6,684 nucleotides of DNA from CAZZKF01 sp964654995. Its GTDB lineage: Bacteria; Pseudomonadota; Alphaproteobacteria; CAZZKF01. Numbering within the stretch: the stretch's first letter is position 1; each line of letters starts with the position of its first letter. A program made the position numbers and the translations under genes. The notes beneath the pieces are model-generated. The model saw only the letters and a program-made list of their open reading frames with translations, had not been told where the DNA came from and ran no database searches. This document shows positions 1-5,537 of the stretch, in pieces. Location: contig CAZZKF010000100.1 in NCBI GenBank assembly GCA_964654995.1, positions 1 through 6,684 of the forward strand, written 5' to 3'.

Positions 1-510
1 GCGGTCCTTGTCCTCAAGGCCGGCGATCGCCAGCGTGTACCACATGTAGGCGAGCACATCATCGCGCGGCACCCCGCGGCCCTCGCCGTAGAGCGAGCCG
101 AGATCGTGCTGGGCGATGGCCAGGCCCTGGCGGGCGGCGCGGGCGATCCACCGGGCCGCCTGTTTGTCGTCTTTCTCCAGGCCCTCGCCGCGGCTGTACA
201 TGATGCCGACCGTGTATTGGGCGAGCGGATAGCCCTGGTTCGCCGACTTGAGCGCCCAGCCGACCGCCAGATCGAGGTTCTTCGGGACCCCCTGACCCCG
301 ATAGTAGAGCAGCGCCAGATTGTATTGTGCCTTGGCCTCGCCGGCTTGCGCGCGCGCCCGCCATTCGCTGAGCGCGGTGCCATATTCGCCGCGGTCGTAA
401 GCCGATGCCGCCCGGTCCGACTGGGCACAGGACGCCGCGACCAGCCCCAGACAGACGAGGAGCACGGGAAGGCGAGCGGTCTTGAGCCTTGAGCGGATCA
501 TCGCCGCCAT
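1..510 (-). CDS. Sel1-like repeat lipoprotein (partial, runs off left edge)
   Basis: The first 170 codons are visible and no stop is reached. The N-terminus is basic (residues 5-13), followed by a hydrophobic stretch (14-26) and Cys28 in the context VAASC. This suggests a lipoprotein signal, or a secretory signal if the imperfect lipobox is not used. From about residue 55 there are consecutive Sel1/SLR units: AQYNLALLYYRGQGV (61-75), AQYTVGIMYSRGEGL (97-111) and AQHDLGSLYGEGRGV (133-147). They recur every 36 residues and each is followed by an Ala-rich helix. Sel1 repeats form alpha-solenoids for protein-protein contacts, so a cell-envelope scaffold is likely; the partner is unknown. The start is ambiguous between ATG at 510 and an in-frame ATG at 501 (reading MIRSRLK), and neither has a strong Shine-Dalgarno. 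The gene diverges from the phage module and is probably a host or accessory gene next to it. Confidence 0.88.
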   Translation of the reverse strand, partial: MAAMIRSRLKTARLPVLLVCLGLVAASCAQSDRAASAYDRGEYGTALSEWRARAQAGEAKAQYNLALLYYRGQGVPKNLDLAVGWALKSANQGYPLAQYTVGIMYSRGEGLEKDDKQAARWIARAARQGLAIAQHDLGSLYGEGRGVPRDDVLAYMWYTLAIAGLEDKDR

Positions 511-596
511 TGGAGCCGATGACCGGGGAGCGGTCAAGGCCCGGTGATCCGGTGGTGCTCGCAGACACACCCACCCGCAACCGGATGGACCGAGCC

Positions 597-941
597 ATGG
601 ACCAGCAGAACTTCGAGATGTTTCAAGGTGACACCAAGGACCTTGTGGTGACCGTCAGCGATGCTGCCGGCCAGCCGGTCGACCTCACCGGCGCCAGCGT
701 CAAATGGCGCGCCGCACCGGCCGTCGACAGCGCCGTGGCGACGATCTCCAAGGCCACCGGGTCGGGCATCGCGATCACCGATGCCGCGGCCGGCGAATTC
801 ACGGTGAGCCTGGTGCCCGCAGACACCCAGACGCTCGACGGTGAATTCTACCACGAGGCGCAGGTGACCGATGCCACGGGCGCCGTCTCGACCGTGCTGT
901 CCGGGCGCCTCACCGTTCTTCCCGCTCTGATAGGAGACTGA
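597..941 (+). CDS. BppU-N-like (Ig-fold) phage baseplate/tail-fibre protein
   Basis: A 114-aa protein. It opens MDQQNFEMFQGDTKDLVVTV and then follows an alternating beta pattern: DLTGASVKWRA (29-39), a glycine turn, GEFTVSLVPADTQTL (66-80), FYHEAQVTD (84-92) and a closing strand SGRLTVLPA (102-110). The 'GDT..L.v.v.d..G.pvDLTGAsvkw' start and the 'L..G.Y.yeaqv.d..G...Tv..G.l.v' end are typical of BppU N-terminal/Ig-like modules in phage baseplate, fibre and some upstream virion genes. The reading frame is open back to TTG 489, but ATG 597 is preferred: a GGATGGA purine stretch lies about 7 nt upstream and family homology begins there. ATG 585 lacks a Shine-Dalgarno. It is the first plus-strand gene of the module; the next gene starts 4 nt after its stop. 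The family call comes from recalled patterns and the exact virion role is uncertain. Confidence 0.72.
   Translation: MDQQNFEMFQGDTKDLVVTVSDAAGQPVDLTGASVKWRAAPAVDSAVATISKATGSGIAITDAAAGEFTVSLVPADTQTLDGEFYHEAQVTDATGAVSTVLSGRLTVLPALIGD
932..936 (+). promoter_or_regulatory. Shine-Dalgarno AGGAG for the 946 gene
   Basis: AGGAG lies within the last codons of the upstream gene, 9 nt before ATG 946. It fixes the start of the 122-aa phage protein and shows tight operon packing. Confidence 0.8.
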
Positions 942-945
942 CCCC

Positions 946-1314
946 ATGCCGTACACCAATGTCGCCAAGGATCTGATGCTGAATGCGCTGATCGGCACCA
1001 ATCCGACGACGCCGATCACCCATGTCTCGCTGCACACCGCCGATCCCGGCGCCACCGGTGCCAATGAGGTGAGCGGCGGCTCGCCGGCCTATGCCCGCCA
1101 GTCGATCACGTTTTCGGCGGCAAGTGCCGGCGCCATCAACGCCTCCAGCCAGCCGGTGTTCGATGTGCCCGGCGGGGTGACCATCACCCATGTCGGGTTC
1201 TGGAACAACAATGTCACCGACAGCTTTCTCGGTTCGGCGGCGGTGACAAACGAAACCTTTGGCGCCCAGGGCACCTATACGCTCACCTCCGCGGCGCTCG
1301 ATCTCAACGGATGA
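946..1314 (+). CDS. Conserved phage structural-module protein, function unknown
   Basis: A 122-aa protein without signal peptide or membrane segment. The pattern 'ThVSLHTADPGATGANEVSGGSPAYAR' (positions 25-51) is a recognisable signature of a small phage protein family found among virion genes. It is followed by an Ala/Ser-rich strand region, 'VFDVPGGVTITHVGFW' (71-86) and a C-terminal 'ETFGAQGTYTLTSAALDLNG' (103-122). The all-beta, glycine-rich composition resembles fibre or decoration proteins. I recognise the family pattern but know no firmly established function. ATG 946 has a good AGGAG, and its stop overlaps the next start as ATGA at 1311-1314, so the two genes are translationally coupled. 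Confidence 0.78.
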   Translation: MPYTNVAKDLMLNALIGTNPTTPITHVSLHTADPGATGANEVSGGSPAYARQSITFSAASAGAINASSQPVFDVPGGVTITHVGFWNNNVTDSFLGSAAVTNETFGAQGTYTLTSAALDLNG

Positions 1315-1946
1315 GCCCGATGAAACTCGAACGCATTGCCGGGCCGGCGATTGAGCCGCTCTCTCTCACCGAGGTGCGCGCGCACCTGCGCATCGACAAT
1401 GCCGCCGATGATCGCCTGCTCGCCGGCCTTGTCCTCGCAGCGCGCGAGGCCTGCGAGAGCTTTCTCGACCGGGCGCTCATACAGCAGACCTGGCGGCTCA
1501 CCCTCGATGACTGGCCAGCCGCGCGCCCGGCGCCGTGGTGGGACGGGGTGCGCGAAGGCACGCTCGGCGATGTCACGGGCACCGCCCGGGCGCTTTCCTT
1601 GCCCAAGGGGCTGCTGGCGGTCTCCGAGATCCGCACGTTCGATGCAGCCGGTGTGCCGACCACATTCTCGGCCGCCAACTACGTCGTCTCGCCCGGGCGC
1701 AACGGCCGGGTGGTGCTGGTCCCCGGTGCCGCCTGGCCGCGCCCTGCCCGGGTGGCCGACGGCATCGAGATCGATTTCACCGCCGGCTTCGGCGCGGCAG
1801 CCGGCGACGTACCGCAGGCGGTGCGCACCGGGATCGCCATCGTCATCGCCCATCTTTACGAGAACCGCGGCGACGATCCGCTGGCATCCGCCCGGGCCAG
1901 CGGCGCCAGCGCCCTGTGGCGGCCCTATGCGCGGGTGCGGACATGA
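1311..1946 (+). CDS. Head-tail connector/adaptor (gp6-like, phiE125 gp8 family)
   Basis: A 211-aa protein. The N-terminal helical part, 'PLSLTEVRAHLRID' (16-29), 'DDRLLAGLVLAAREACESFLDRAL' (33-56) and 'QQTWRLTLDDWP' (58-69), is the hallmark of phage gp6/gp8-like head-tail connectors. These sit under the portal and extend the neck, as RcGTA g6 does. A central beta insertion includes 'AVSEIRTFDAAG' (103-114) and 'YVVSPGRNGRVVL' (124-136), and a C-terminal helix 'VPQAVRTGIAIVIAHLYENRGD' (167-188) completes the family layout. The length is normal for the family. ATG 1311 overlaps the upstream TGA; an in-frame ATG at 1320 (residue 4) is an alternative start. The stop overlaps the next ATG at 1943. 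The gene order adaptor, closure, terminator supports the assignment. Confidence 0.88.
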   Translation: MSPMKLERIAGPAIEPLSLTEVRAHLRIDNAADDRLLAGLVLAAREACESFLDRALIQQTWRLTLDDWPAARPAPWWDGVREGTLGDVTGTARALSLPKGLLAVSEIRTFDAAGVPTTFSAANYVVSPGRNGRVVLVPGAAWPRPARVADGIEIDFTAGFGAAAGDVPQAVRTGIAIVIAHLYENRGDDPLASARASGASALWRPYARVRT

Positions 1947-2257
1947 TCGGCGCACTGCGCCACCGGGTGGAGCTGCAGCAGCGCCAGGTCGCGCAAGGTG
2001 CGGGCGGGCACCTCACCGAGACCTGGACGACGCTGGCCCGCGTCGCGGCCCAGGTCGAGCCGCTGCGCGGCACCGAGGAGCTGCTGGCCCTGCAACTGGT
2101 CAACCCGATCACCCACAAGATCACCGTGCGCTACGCTCCCGGCCTCAAGGCGGCGCGGCGCATTCTGTTCGGTGCCCGGGTGTTCACGGTCAAATCGGTC
2201 ATCAACAAGGGTGAGCGCAACCGTTATCTCATTTTCCGCGCCGAGGAGGAGACATGA
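1943..2257 (+). CDS. Phage head closure / head-tail joining protein
   Basis: A 104-aa protein. It begins MIGALRHRVELQQ, the 'lrhRVtlqr...' opening of the phage head-tail joining family (SPP1 gp16-like, RcGTA g7). It continues with 'WTTLARVAAQVEPLRGTEEL' (28-47), then 'NPITHKITVRYAPGLKAARR' (54-73), a short strand 'ILFGARVFTVKSVIN' (74-88), and 'ERNRYLIFRAEE' (91-102), matching the family's conserved 'r...l.i.c.E' end. The product is expected to plug the connector after DNA packaging and dock the tail. The start overlaps the upstream stop (ATGA, 1943-1946) and the stop overlaps the next start (ATGA, 2254-2257). This start is chosen over the much longer open frame reaching back to 1535 because homology begins here and the region upstream is fully occupied by the connector gene. 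Confidence 0.9.
   Translation: MIGALRHRVELQQRQVAQGAGGHLTETWTTLARVAAQVEPLRGTEELLALQLVNPITHKITVRYAPGLKAARRILFGARVFTVKSVINKGERNRYLIFRAEEET
2243..2249 (+). promoter_or_regulatory. Shine-Dalgarno for the 2254 gene
   Basis: The purine run GAGGAGG lies inside the 3' end of the head-closure gene, 4-5 nt before ATG 2254. It supports that start on top of the ATGA coupling. Confidence 0.75.
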
Positions 2258-2658
2258 CCGACTTCGCTTCCTGGGAGCTGCAGCAGGCGGTCTTTGCCGC
2301 GCTCAACGGTGATGCGGCGCTTGCCGCCCGCATTATCGGCGTCTTCGATCAGGTGCCTTCGGGCACCGCCTTTCCCTATGTGGTGATCGGGGACTCGAAA
2401 TCGGAGGACTGGTCCAGCGCCACCTTCACCGGTCAGGAGCACCGCTTCACCGTCGAGGTCTGGAGCCAGGATTCGGGGCGCATGGAGGTCAAGGAAATCA
2501 TGGGGCTCATCCATGACGTGCTTCATGACGCGCCGCTGGCGCTCACCGGTCATCAGCTCGTCAACCTGCGGCTGCTCACAGCCGAGGATGCGCTCGAAGC
2601 CGACGGCATCACCTACCGCGGTACCCTCAAGTTCCGGGCGGTAACTCAGGCGGTCTAA
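2254..2658 (+). CDS. Tail terminator / DUF3168 family protein
   Basis: A 134-aa protein. It reads 'ELQQAVFAALNGDAALAARI' (8-27), 'VFDQVPSGTAFPYVVIGDS' (30-48) and 'EHRFTVEVWSQDSGRMEVKEI' (62-82). Next come a helix 'MGLIHDVLHDAPL' (83-95) and 'HQLVNLRLLTAEDALEADGITYRG' (100-123). This is the classic DUF3168 arrangement: 'lq.Al.a.L.aD..L', 'FPYVviGe', 'h..tv.vWS...G..e...i', then 'Y.g.l.f...t'. DUF3168 proteins such as RcGTA g8 form the ring that ends tail-tube polymerisation and joins the neck. The length is normal. The gene follows head closure and in relatives directly precedes the tail tube gene; here a minus-strand gene lies between them. Its TAA (2656-2658) interlocks with that gene's stop. 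Confidence 0.9.
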   Translation: MTDFASWELQQAVFAALNGDAALAARIIGVFDQVPSGTAFPYVVIGDSKSEDWSSATFTGQEHRFTVEVWSQDSGRMEVKEIMGLIHDVLHDAPLALTGHQLVNLRLLTAEDALEADGITYRGTLKFRAVTQAV

Positions 2659-2930
2659 CGCTTTCTCTTGAATCGCGACTTCTTTTCGTCCAGCCAGACG
2701 CGGGCCTGGACGTGGTGCCGCTCGAGGGCGGGGAACCGCGCCTCCAGGCGGTGCAGAAGGCGCTGCGCCCGGGGCGAGACCGACGACAGGATGACCAGAC
2801 CGACGAGCAGGAACAGGATGCCCTGCAACACGGGCAGAAACAGGCCGGCGATGCCAAGCGCAACGAACAGCCACCCGACGATCAACAGCATCAGGTTGCG
2901 AAGTCTGCGCTTTGGCCGCCGGTTTTCCAT
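2655..2930 (-). CDS. Small two-helix inner-membrane protein (PGPGW/DUF454-like), inserted in the tail operon
   Basis: A 91-aa protein. It has a basic N-terminus (MENRRPKRRLR) and two hydrophobic segments at about 13-32 and 35-50 joined by 'FLPVLQGI'. The C-terminal half is charged (about 52-91, ending KKSRFKRKR), giving a likely N-in/C-in topology. The 'GW..v.LGIaGLFLPvLqGilfLLvGLviLs..S..a..ll' pattern resembles small PGPGW/DUF454-type bacterial membrane proteins of unknown function, although the PGPGW motif itself is absent. The start is ATG 2930 (family-like N-terminus). The frame remains open to 3242, but that extension is antisense to the tail tube gene and lacks homology. There is no strong Shine-Dalgarno. 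The gene is opposite to the phage genes and shares a 4-nt stop overlap with the DUF3168 gene, which is the position and orientation expected of a moron-type insertion. Its function here is unknown. Confidence 0.82.
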   Translation of the reverse strand: MENRRPKRRLRNLMLLIVGWLFVALGIAGLFLPVLQGILFLLVGLVILSSVSPRAQRLLHRLEARFPALERHHVQARVWLDEKKSRFKRKR

Positions 2931-2938
2931 TGCGGCGT

Positions 2939-2967
2939 AATCTGCCGCGCAAGCCCGCTCCTGACAA
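2939..2967 (-). promoter_or_regulatory. Possible sigma70-type promoter for the 2930 membrane protein gene
   Basis: On the minus strand, TTGTCA (2967-2962; 5 of 6 to TTGACA) is separated by 17 nt from CAGATT (2944-2939; only 3 of 6 to TATAAT). The predicted transcription start falls at or next to ATG 2930, implying a leaderless or near-leaderless mRNA. This would fit the missing Shine-Dalgarno, but the weak -10 keeps confidence low. Confidence 0.25.
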
Positions 2968-3040
2968 GGGCCGGTTTCCACAAACCGCTCCGGCGGCATC
3001 CCACCAGCGACCCGGCGGCGTCCGGGCAATCTTCCAATCC

Positions 3041-3046
3041 AAGGAG
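3041..3046 (+). promoter_or_regulatory. Consensus Shine-Dalgarno AAGGAG for the tail tube gene
   Basis: AAGGAG ends 8 nt before ATG 3055. It decides for ATG 3055 over the in-frame GTG at 3046, which overlaps the Shine-Dalgarno itself. The strong site fits a very highly expressed virion protein. Confidence 0.88.
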
Positions 3047-3054
3047 TGAACACC

Positions 3055-3465
3055 ATGGCTGAAAAAGGCAGTGCTTTTCTGTTGCGGGCCGGCGACGGCG
3101 GCAGCCCCGAGACATTCACGACCATTGCCGGTTTGCGTTCGACCAGTTTCAACATCAACGGCGAAAGCGTCGATGTGACGACCAAGGATTCGGCCGGCTG
3201 GCGCGAGCTTCTGGCCGGTGCCGGCGTGACCAGCATGAGCATCGAAGGCGCCGGCGTCTTTCAGGACAATTCGAATCTTGCCACCATGCGCAGCCGCGCG
3301 ATCGCCCGCTCGATCGACAATTACGAGATCGTCTTCGAATCCGGCGACACATATACGGGCGCTTTTCAGGTCACCAGCGTCCAGCAGGAAGGCCAGTTTA
3401 ACGGCGAGGTCACCTACAGCGTCAGCCTGGCGAGCTCCGGCCCCGTCACCTTTACCGCCGTCTAG
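3055..3465 (+). CDS. Major tail tube protein, TP901-1 family
   Basis: A 136-aa protein starting MAEKGSAFLLRAGDGG. The layout is that of the short TP901-1/GTA-type major tail proteins: 'FTTIAGLRSTSFNINGESVDVTTKDS' (21-46), 'GWRELLAGAGVTSMSIEGAGVF' (48-69), an 'IDNYEIVFESGDTYTGAFQVTSV' strand block (87-109) and a closing 'FNGEVTYSVSLASSGPV' (115-131). Particularly diagnostic are 'G.r...l.in.e.vDvT.kds.gwrell.gag..s.sisg.Gvf' and '...G.F.v.s....G.fng...ys..l.SsG.v'. Hexamers of this protein stack into the tail tube of long non-contractile tails, as RcGTA g9 does. A strong Shine-Dalgarno precedes it. In relatives the next genes are tail chaperones and tape measure. Here a probable terminator follows within 20 nt and no such genes are present. 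Confidence 0.92.
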   Translation: MAEKGSAFLLRAGDGGSPETFTTIAGLRSTSFNINGESVDVTTKDSAGWRELLAGAGVTSMSIEGAGVFQDNSNLATMRSRAIARSIDNYEIVFESGDTYTGAFQVTSVQQEGQFNGEVTYSVSLASSGPVTFTAV

Positions 3466-3481
3466 CCGTGACCGGAGGATG

Positions 3482-3529
3482 GGGAAGGGGCGGGCCGCGT
3501 TTTGCAGTTCCGCCTTTTCCCGTTTTCTT
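3482..3529 (+). terminator. Probable intrinsic terminator after the tail tube gene
   Basis: Arms 3482-3493 (GGGAAGGGGCGG) and 3510-3521 (CCGCCTTTTCCC) form a 12-bp stem containing two G-U pairs, with a 16-nt loop. The stem is followed by G, TTTT, C, TT (3522-3529). The long loop and broken T tract make it weaker than the terminator at 6607. It lies 17 nt after the tail tube stop and before the lysozyme gene, so it would separate the two units or attenuate read-through. Confidence 0.5.
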
Positions 3530-3560
3530 CCGGCCGCGAGACAACAGAACGGGATCGTCC

Positions 3561-4505
3561 ATGTTTCTCGGCAATGGTCAGAAAGACAGGCTCATCCGGG
3601 TGCTGACACAGCGGCTTCGTGTGCCTTCGGCCGCGGCGGCCGACTATGTGGCGGAATTGACCAAACCGGCGTCACCGCGCCTCAAGACCCTGGAGCTGAC
3701 GATTGCAGCGGCGCTGGCGGCTCAGAAACCACCGAAATTCGGCTGGGCCAATGTGCCGAGAGCGCCCGGCGCGACACTGGTTCAGGCAGGCACTGGCGTG
3801 ATCGTCACAGGCGCCGACCGCCGGCCCATCCGGCGCCCGCAAGCGGTTCCGCCCGCCAACTTCGGCCTGTTGATTGCCGAGCAGGCCAGACCTCACGTCG
3901 AGCAGTTCGAAGGCAGGGTCCGGCATCTCTATCTGGACGTGGCAGGGAACGTCACCGTCGGCATCGGCCACAAGGTGACGGGGCTGGCGGATGCCCAGCG
4001 CCTGCCCTTCATCTTCAAGGAAAAACACAAAAGGGCGGGTCAGCCGGCCGGCCTCGAGGACGTCAAGCGGGATTATGACGCGGTGCGTGCCGTCAGCGGC
4101 GGGAATGTCAAAGCCGATGTCTTCAAAAAACGAACCGACCTTCGGCTTGGCGACGCTGATATCGACGCCTTGTTTTCCGAGGATTTTAACTCCCATTATG
4201 GTGATGCTAGGCGCCATTTTCCGATGGCACGCTTTCCCCGCTGCGTGCAGCTCGGGGTGCTGGATTTGATTTTCCAAGTTGGCGTGACCAGGATGCGTGA
4301 TGTCTTCGTAAAATTCCAGGCGGCGCTGAAACGGGGCGACTGGCCGCGGGCCGGAGAAGAATCCAAAATCACCAAAGGGGTTTTCGATTCCAGACGCAAC
4401 GCCGAGCGTGCCAAGCTGATCGCAAAAGGCGTGGAAATGGCGCCGTTTTTCACAACCGATCCCAAAAAGTACGCCCCATTGGTCGATTTCTTGCTAAAGT
4501 TGTAG
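3561..4505 (+). CDS. GH24 lysozyme-like (muramidase) protein with extra N-terminal region
   Basis: A 314-aa protein from ATG 3561. The catalytic core starts near residue 105. 'FEGRVRHLYLDVAGNVTVGIGH' (116-137) contains Glu117, Asp126 and Thr132 with the same 9- and 6-residue spacings as Glu11/Asp20/Thr26 of T4 lysozyme, so hydrolysis of the MurNAc-GlcNAc bond is expected. The C-terminal lobe has 'RCVQLGVLDLIFQVG' (227-241), 'FQAALKRGDW' (252-261) and 'RRNAERAKLIAKG' (278-290), as in GH24. The roughly 80-residue stretch between the lobes (about 141-220, with LPF and TDLRLGDADIDALF) is longer than in T4 lysozyme and resembles effector- or pesticin-like lysozymes. Residues 1-105 are a helical segment and a Pro-rich linker that I do not recognise. 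There is no signal peptide or membrane anchor. A GTG at 3468 would extend the frame across the terminator hairpin and is disfavoured. The gene is 21 nt from two exported-protein genes. It could be a phage endolysin or a toxin. Confidence 0.85.
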   Translation: MFLGNGQKDRLIRVLTQRLRVPSAAAADYVAELTKPASPRLKTLELTIAAALAAQKPPKFGWANVPRAPGATLVQAGTGVIVTGADRRPIRRPQAVPPANFGLLIAEQARPHVEQFEGRVRHLYLDVAGNVTVGIGHKVTGLADAQRLPFIFKEKHKRAGQPAGLEDVKRDYDAVRAVSGGNVKADVFKKRTDLRLGDADIDALFSEDFNSHYGDARRHFPMARFPRCVQLGVLDLIFQVGVTRMRDVFVKFQAALKRGDWPRAGEESKITKGVFDSRRNAERAKLIAKGVEMAPFFTTDPKKYAPLVDFLLKL

Positions 4506-4526
4506 CCGGAGCAATATGGGGAATCC

Positions 4527-5537
4527 ATGTTTCGGTTGTTTGCGCATCTGATCCTTGTCTTCGGTCTCTGGATTGCCGGCGGGGGGTGGTTGGCGTTGGC
4601 CCAGACCAACCTGGCCTTTTTCGACAAGTGGGAATTGCTCGGACGTCCTGAGCCATATTATCTGCAACTGAAAGATGGCTGGATGGTCGAGGCTGACTTT
4701 GCAAGCAAGTATCAGGTCATCCGGGATTTGGGCGATCGCGTGGTGTTGCTGGTCTGGCCGGCGCCCTCGGAGGAGATGGATAAGGCGCGATACCCGATCG
4801 CCTATACCTTCGTCACCCTGACACTTGAGCCGTGGAAGACCATGGGTGACGGTGAGGATTGGCAGTACCTGCAATATGGCTATTGCGGTGTCGGAAGGCG
4901 CGGGGCTGACGATTTCAGCATCCATGACATGGACAAGCTGTGGCAGGAATTGCTGGATGGAAGCCAGGGGTGCGGGCTTCACAAGAACGACTGGAAATTG
5001 CGTGACGGCTGGAGCGTCCTCTATTTCCTGCGCACCCGCCCGACGCCTGAGACCCCCAAGCCAACGCCGGTCACCTTTGACCCGGCTTTTCTGGACCGCT
5101 GGCAATTGCCCGGCCGCACGCCGCCCTATCACTTGCAAATCAAGGGCGACACAATCATCGAGCCGGATCTGGTGCGTAAATATCAGCTTGTCCGGGACCT
5201 GGGCAAACGGATCGTGTTGCTGGTCTGGCCGTCGCAATCGCAGACGCTGGAGAAGGCGCACTATCCGATCGCCTATACGTTTGTGACGCTGACGCTGAAG
5301 CCGCGGGAGCCGATTGGCGCCGGCACCGAGCGGCAATATCTGGAATACGGCTATTGCGGCGTCGGAACCCGCGGCATGGATGACTTCAGCATTCACGACA
5401 TGGGCGCGCTGTGGCAGGACCTGCTGGGCGGGGCTCGGGGCTGCGGGCTTGAAGAAGACGGTTGGGCGTTTGGCAAAGGCTGGCGGCAAATCACCTTCAT
5501 AGGCACGCGCCAGACAGGCGGTGGCTCTCGACCATGA
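4527..5537 (+). CDS. Exported tandem-domain protein A (unknown; candidate periplasmic lysozyme inhibitor/immunity)
   Basis: A 336-aa protein. Residues 1-25 form a Sec signal peptide (hydrophobic 7-22, ALA|QT cleavage after 25). Two homologous domains follow, at about 31-171 and 187-328, joined by a Pro/Thr-rich linker (172-186). Each domain reads 'F.D.W.L.GR..PY.LQ.K', then 'KYQ..RDLG.R.VLLVWP', 'YPIAYTFVTLTL.P', 'YGYCGVG.RG.DDFSIHDM..LWQ.LL' and 'GCGL'. Cysteines C120/C149 and C277/C306 have equal 29-residue spacing, consistent with a disulfide in each domain. I recognise no family. The gene lies 21 nt downstream of the lysozyme; GGGGA at 4518-4522 is a close-set Shine-Dalgarno. Signal peptide, paired cysteines and linkage to a muramidase suggest periplasmic inhibition or immunity, which is inference. 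The stop overlaps the next start (ATGA, 5534-5537). Confidence 0.85.
   Translation: MFRLFAHLILVFGLWIAGGGWLALAQTNLAFFDKWELLGRPEPYYLQLKDGWMVEADFASKYQVIRDLGDRVVLLVWPAPSEEMDKARYPIAYTFVTLTLEPWKTMGDGEDWQYLQYGYCGVGRRGADDFSIHDMDKLWQELLDGSQGCGLHKNDWKLRDGWSVLYFLRTRPTPETPKPTPVTFDPAFLDRWQLPGRTPPYHLQIKGDTIIEPDLVRKYQLVRDLGKRIVLLVWPSQSQTLEKAHYPIAYTFVTLTLKPREPIGAGTERQYLEYGYCGVGTRGMDDFSIHDMGALWQDLLGGARGCGLEEDGWAFGKGWRQITFIGTRQTGGGSRP
5085..5510. repeat. Long direct repeat, copy 1 (domain 2 of gene A)
   Basis: It aligns without gaps to 6092-6517 at an offset of 1007 nt. It includes identical runs at 5305-5338 (34 nt) and 5341-5375 (35 nt). It is weaker but recognisably related to the domain 1 segments at 4617-5039 and 5630-6046. 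Confidence 0.88.

Noticed and set aside
509..537. TTGACC - 17 nt - TCCAAT as a minus-strand promoter for the Sel1 gene
   Set aside because: The -35 is good, but the -10 lacks the key A at position 2 and would start transcription at or inside the first start codon. Not convincing enough to annotate.
59..598. 179-aa minus-strand open frame
   Set aside because: Low-complexity Arg/Gly/Pro product; the Sel1-repeat reading of the same strand in another frame is clearly the coding one.
1336..2214. 292-aa plus-strand open frame overlapping the connector and head-closure genes
   Set aside because: Its Arg/Pro/Ala-rich translation has no family pattern. It is a high-GC shadow of two well-supported phage genes in other frames.
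2931..3242. N-terminal extension of the minus-strand membrane protein to 3242
   Set aside because: It would run antisense through the tail tube gene and its Shine-Dalgarno, and has no membrane-protein or family features. ATG 2930 gives the natural N-terminus.
3468..3560. GTG 3468 start for the lysozyme gene
   Set aside because: The added residues are low complexity, and the stretch contains the terminator-like hairpin.
3278..4078. 266-aa plus-strand frame, with GGAGG before ATG 3479 as a possible tail chaperone gene
   Set aside because: The GGAGG abuts the ATG directly, the translation is Arg/Ala/Pro-rich, and it resembles no chaperone. The lysozyme frame has conserved catalytic residues in the overlap.
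4494..5489. 331-aa minus-strand open frame opposite gene A (and a similar one at 5837-6403)
   Set aside because: They mirror each other only because the sense strand is repeated. They lack a credible start signal, and the sense frame has signal peptides and conserved motifs.
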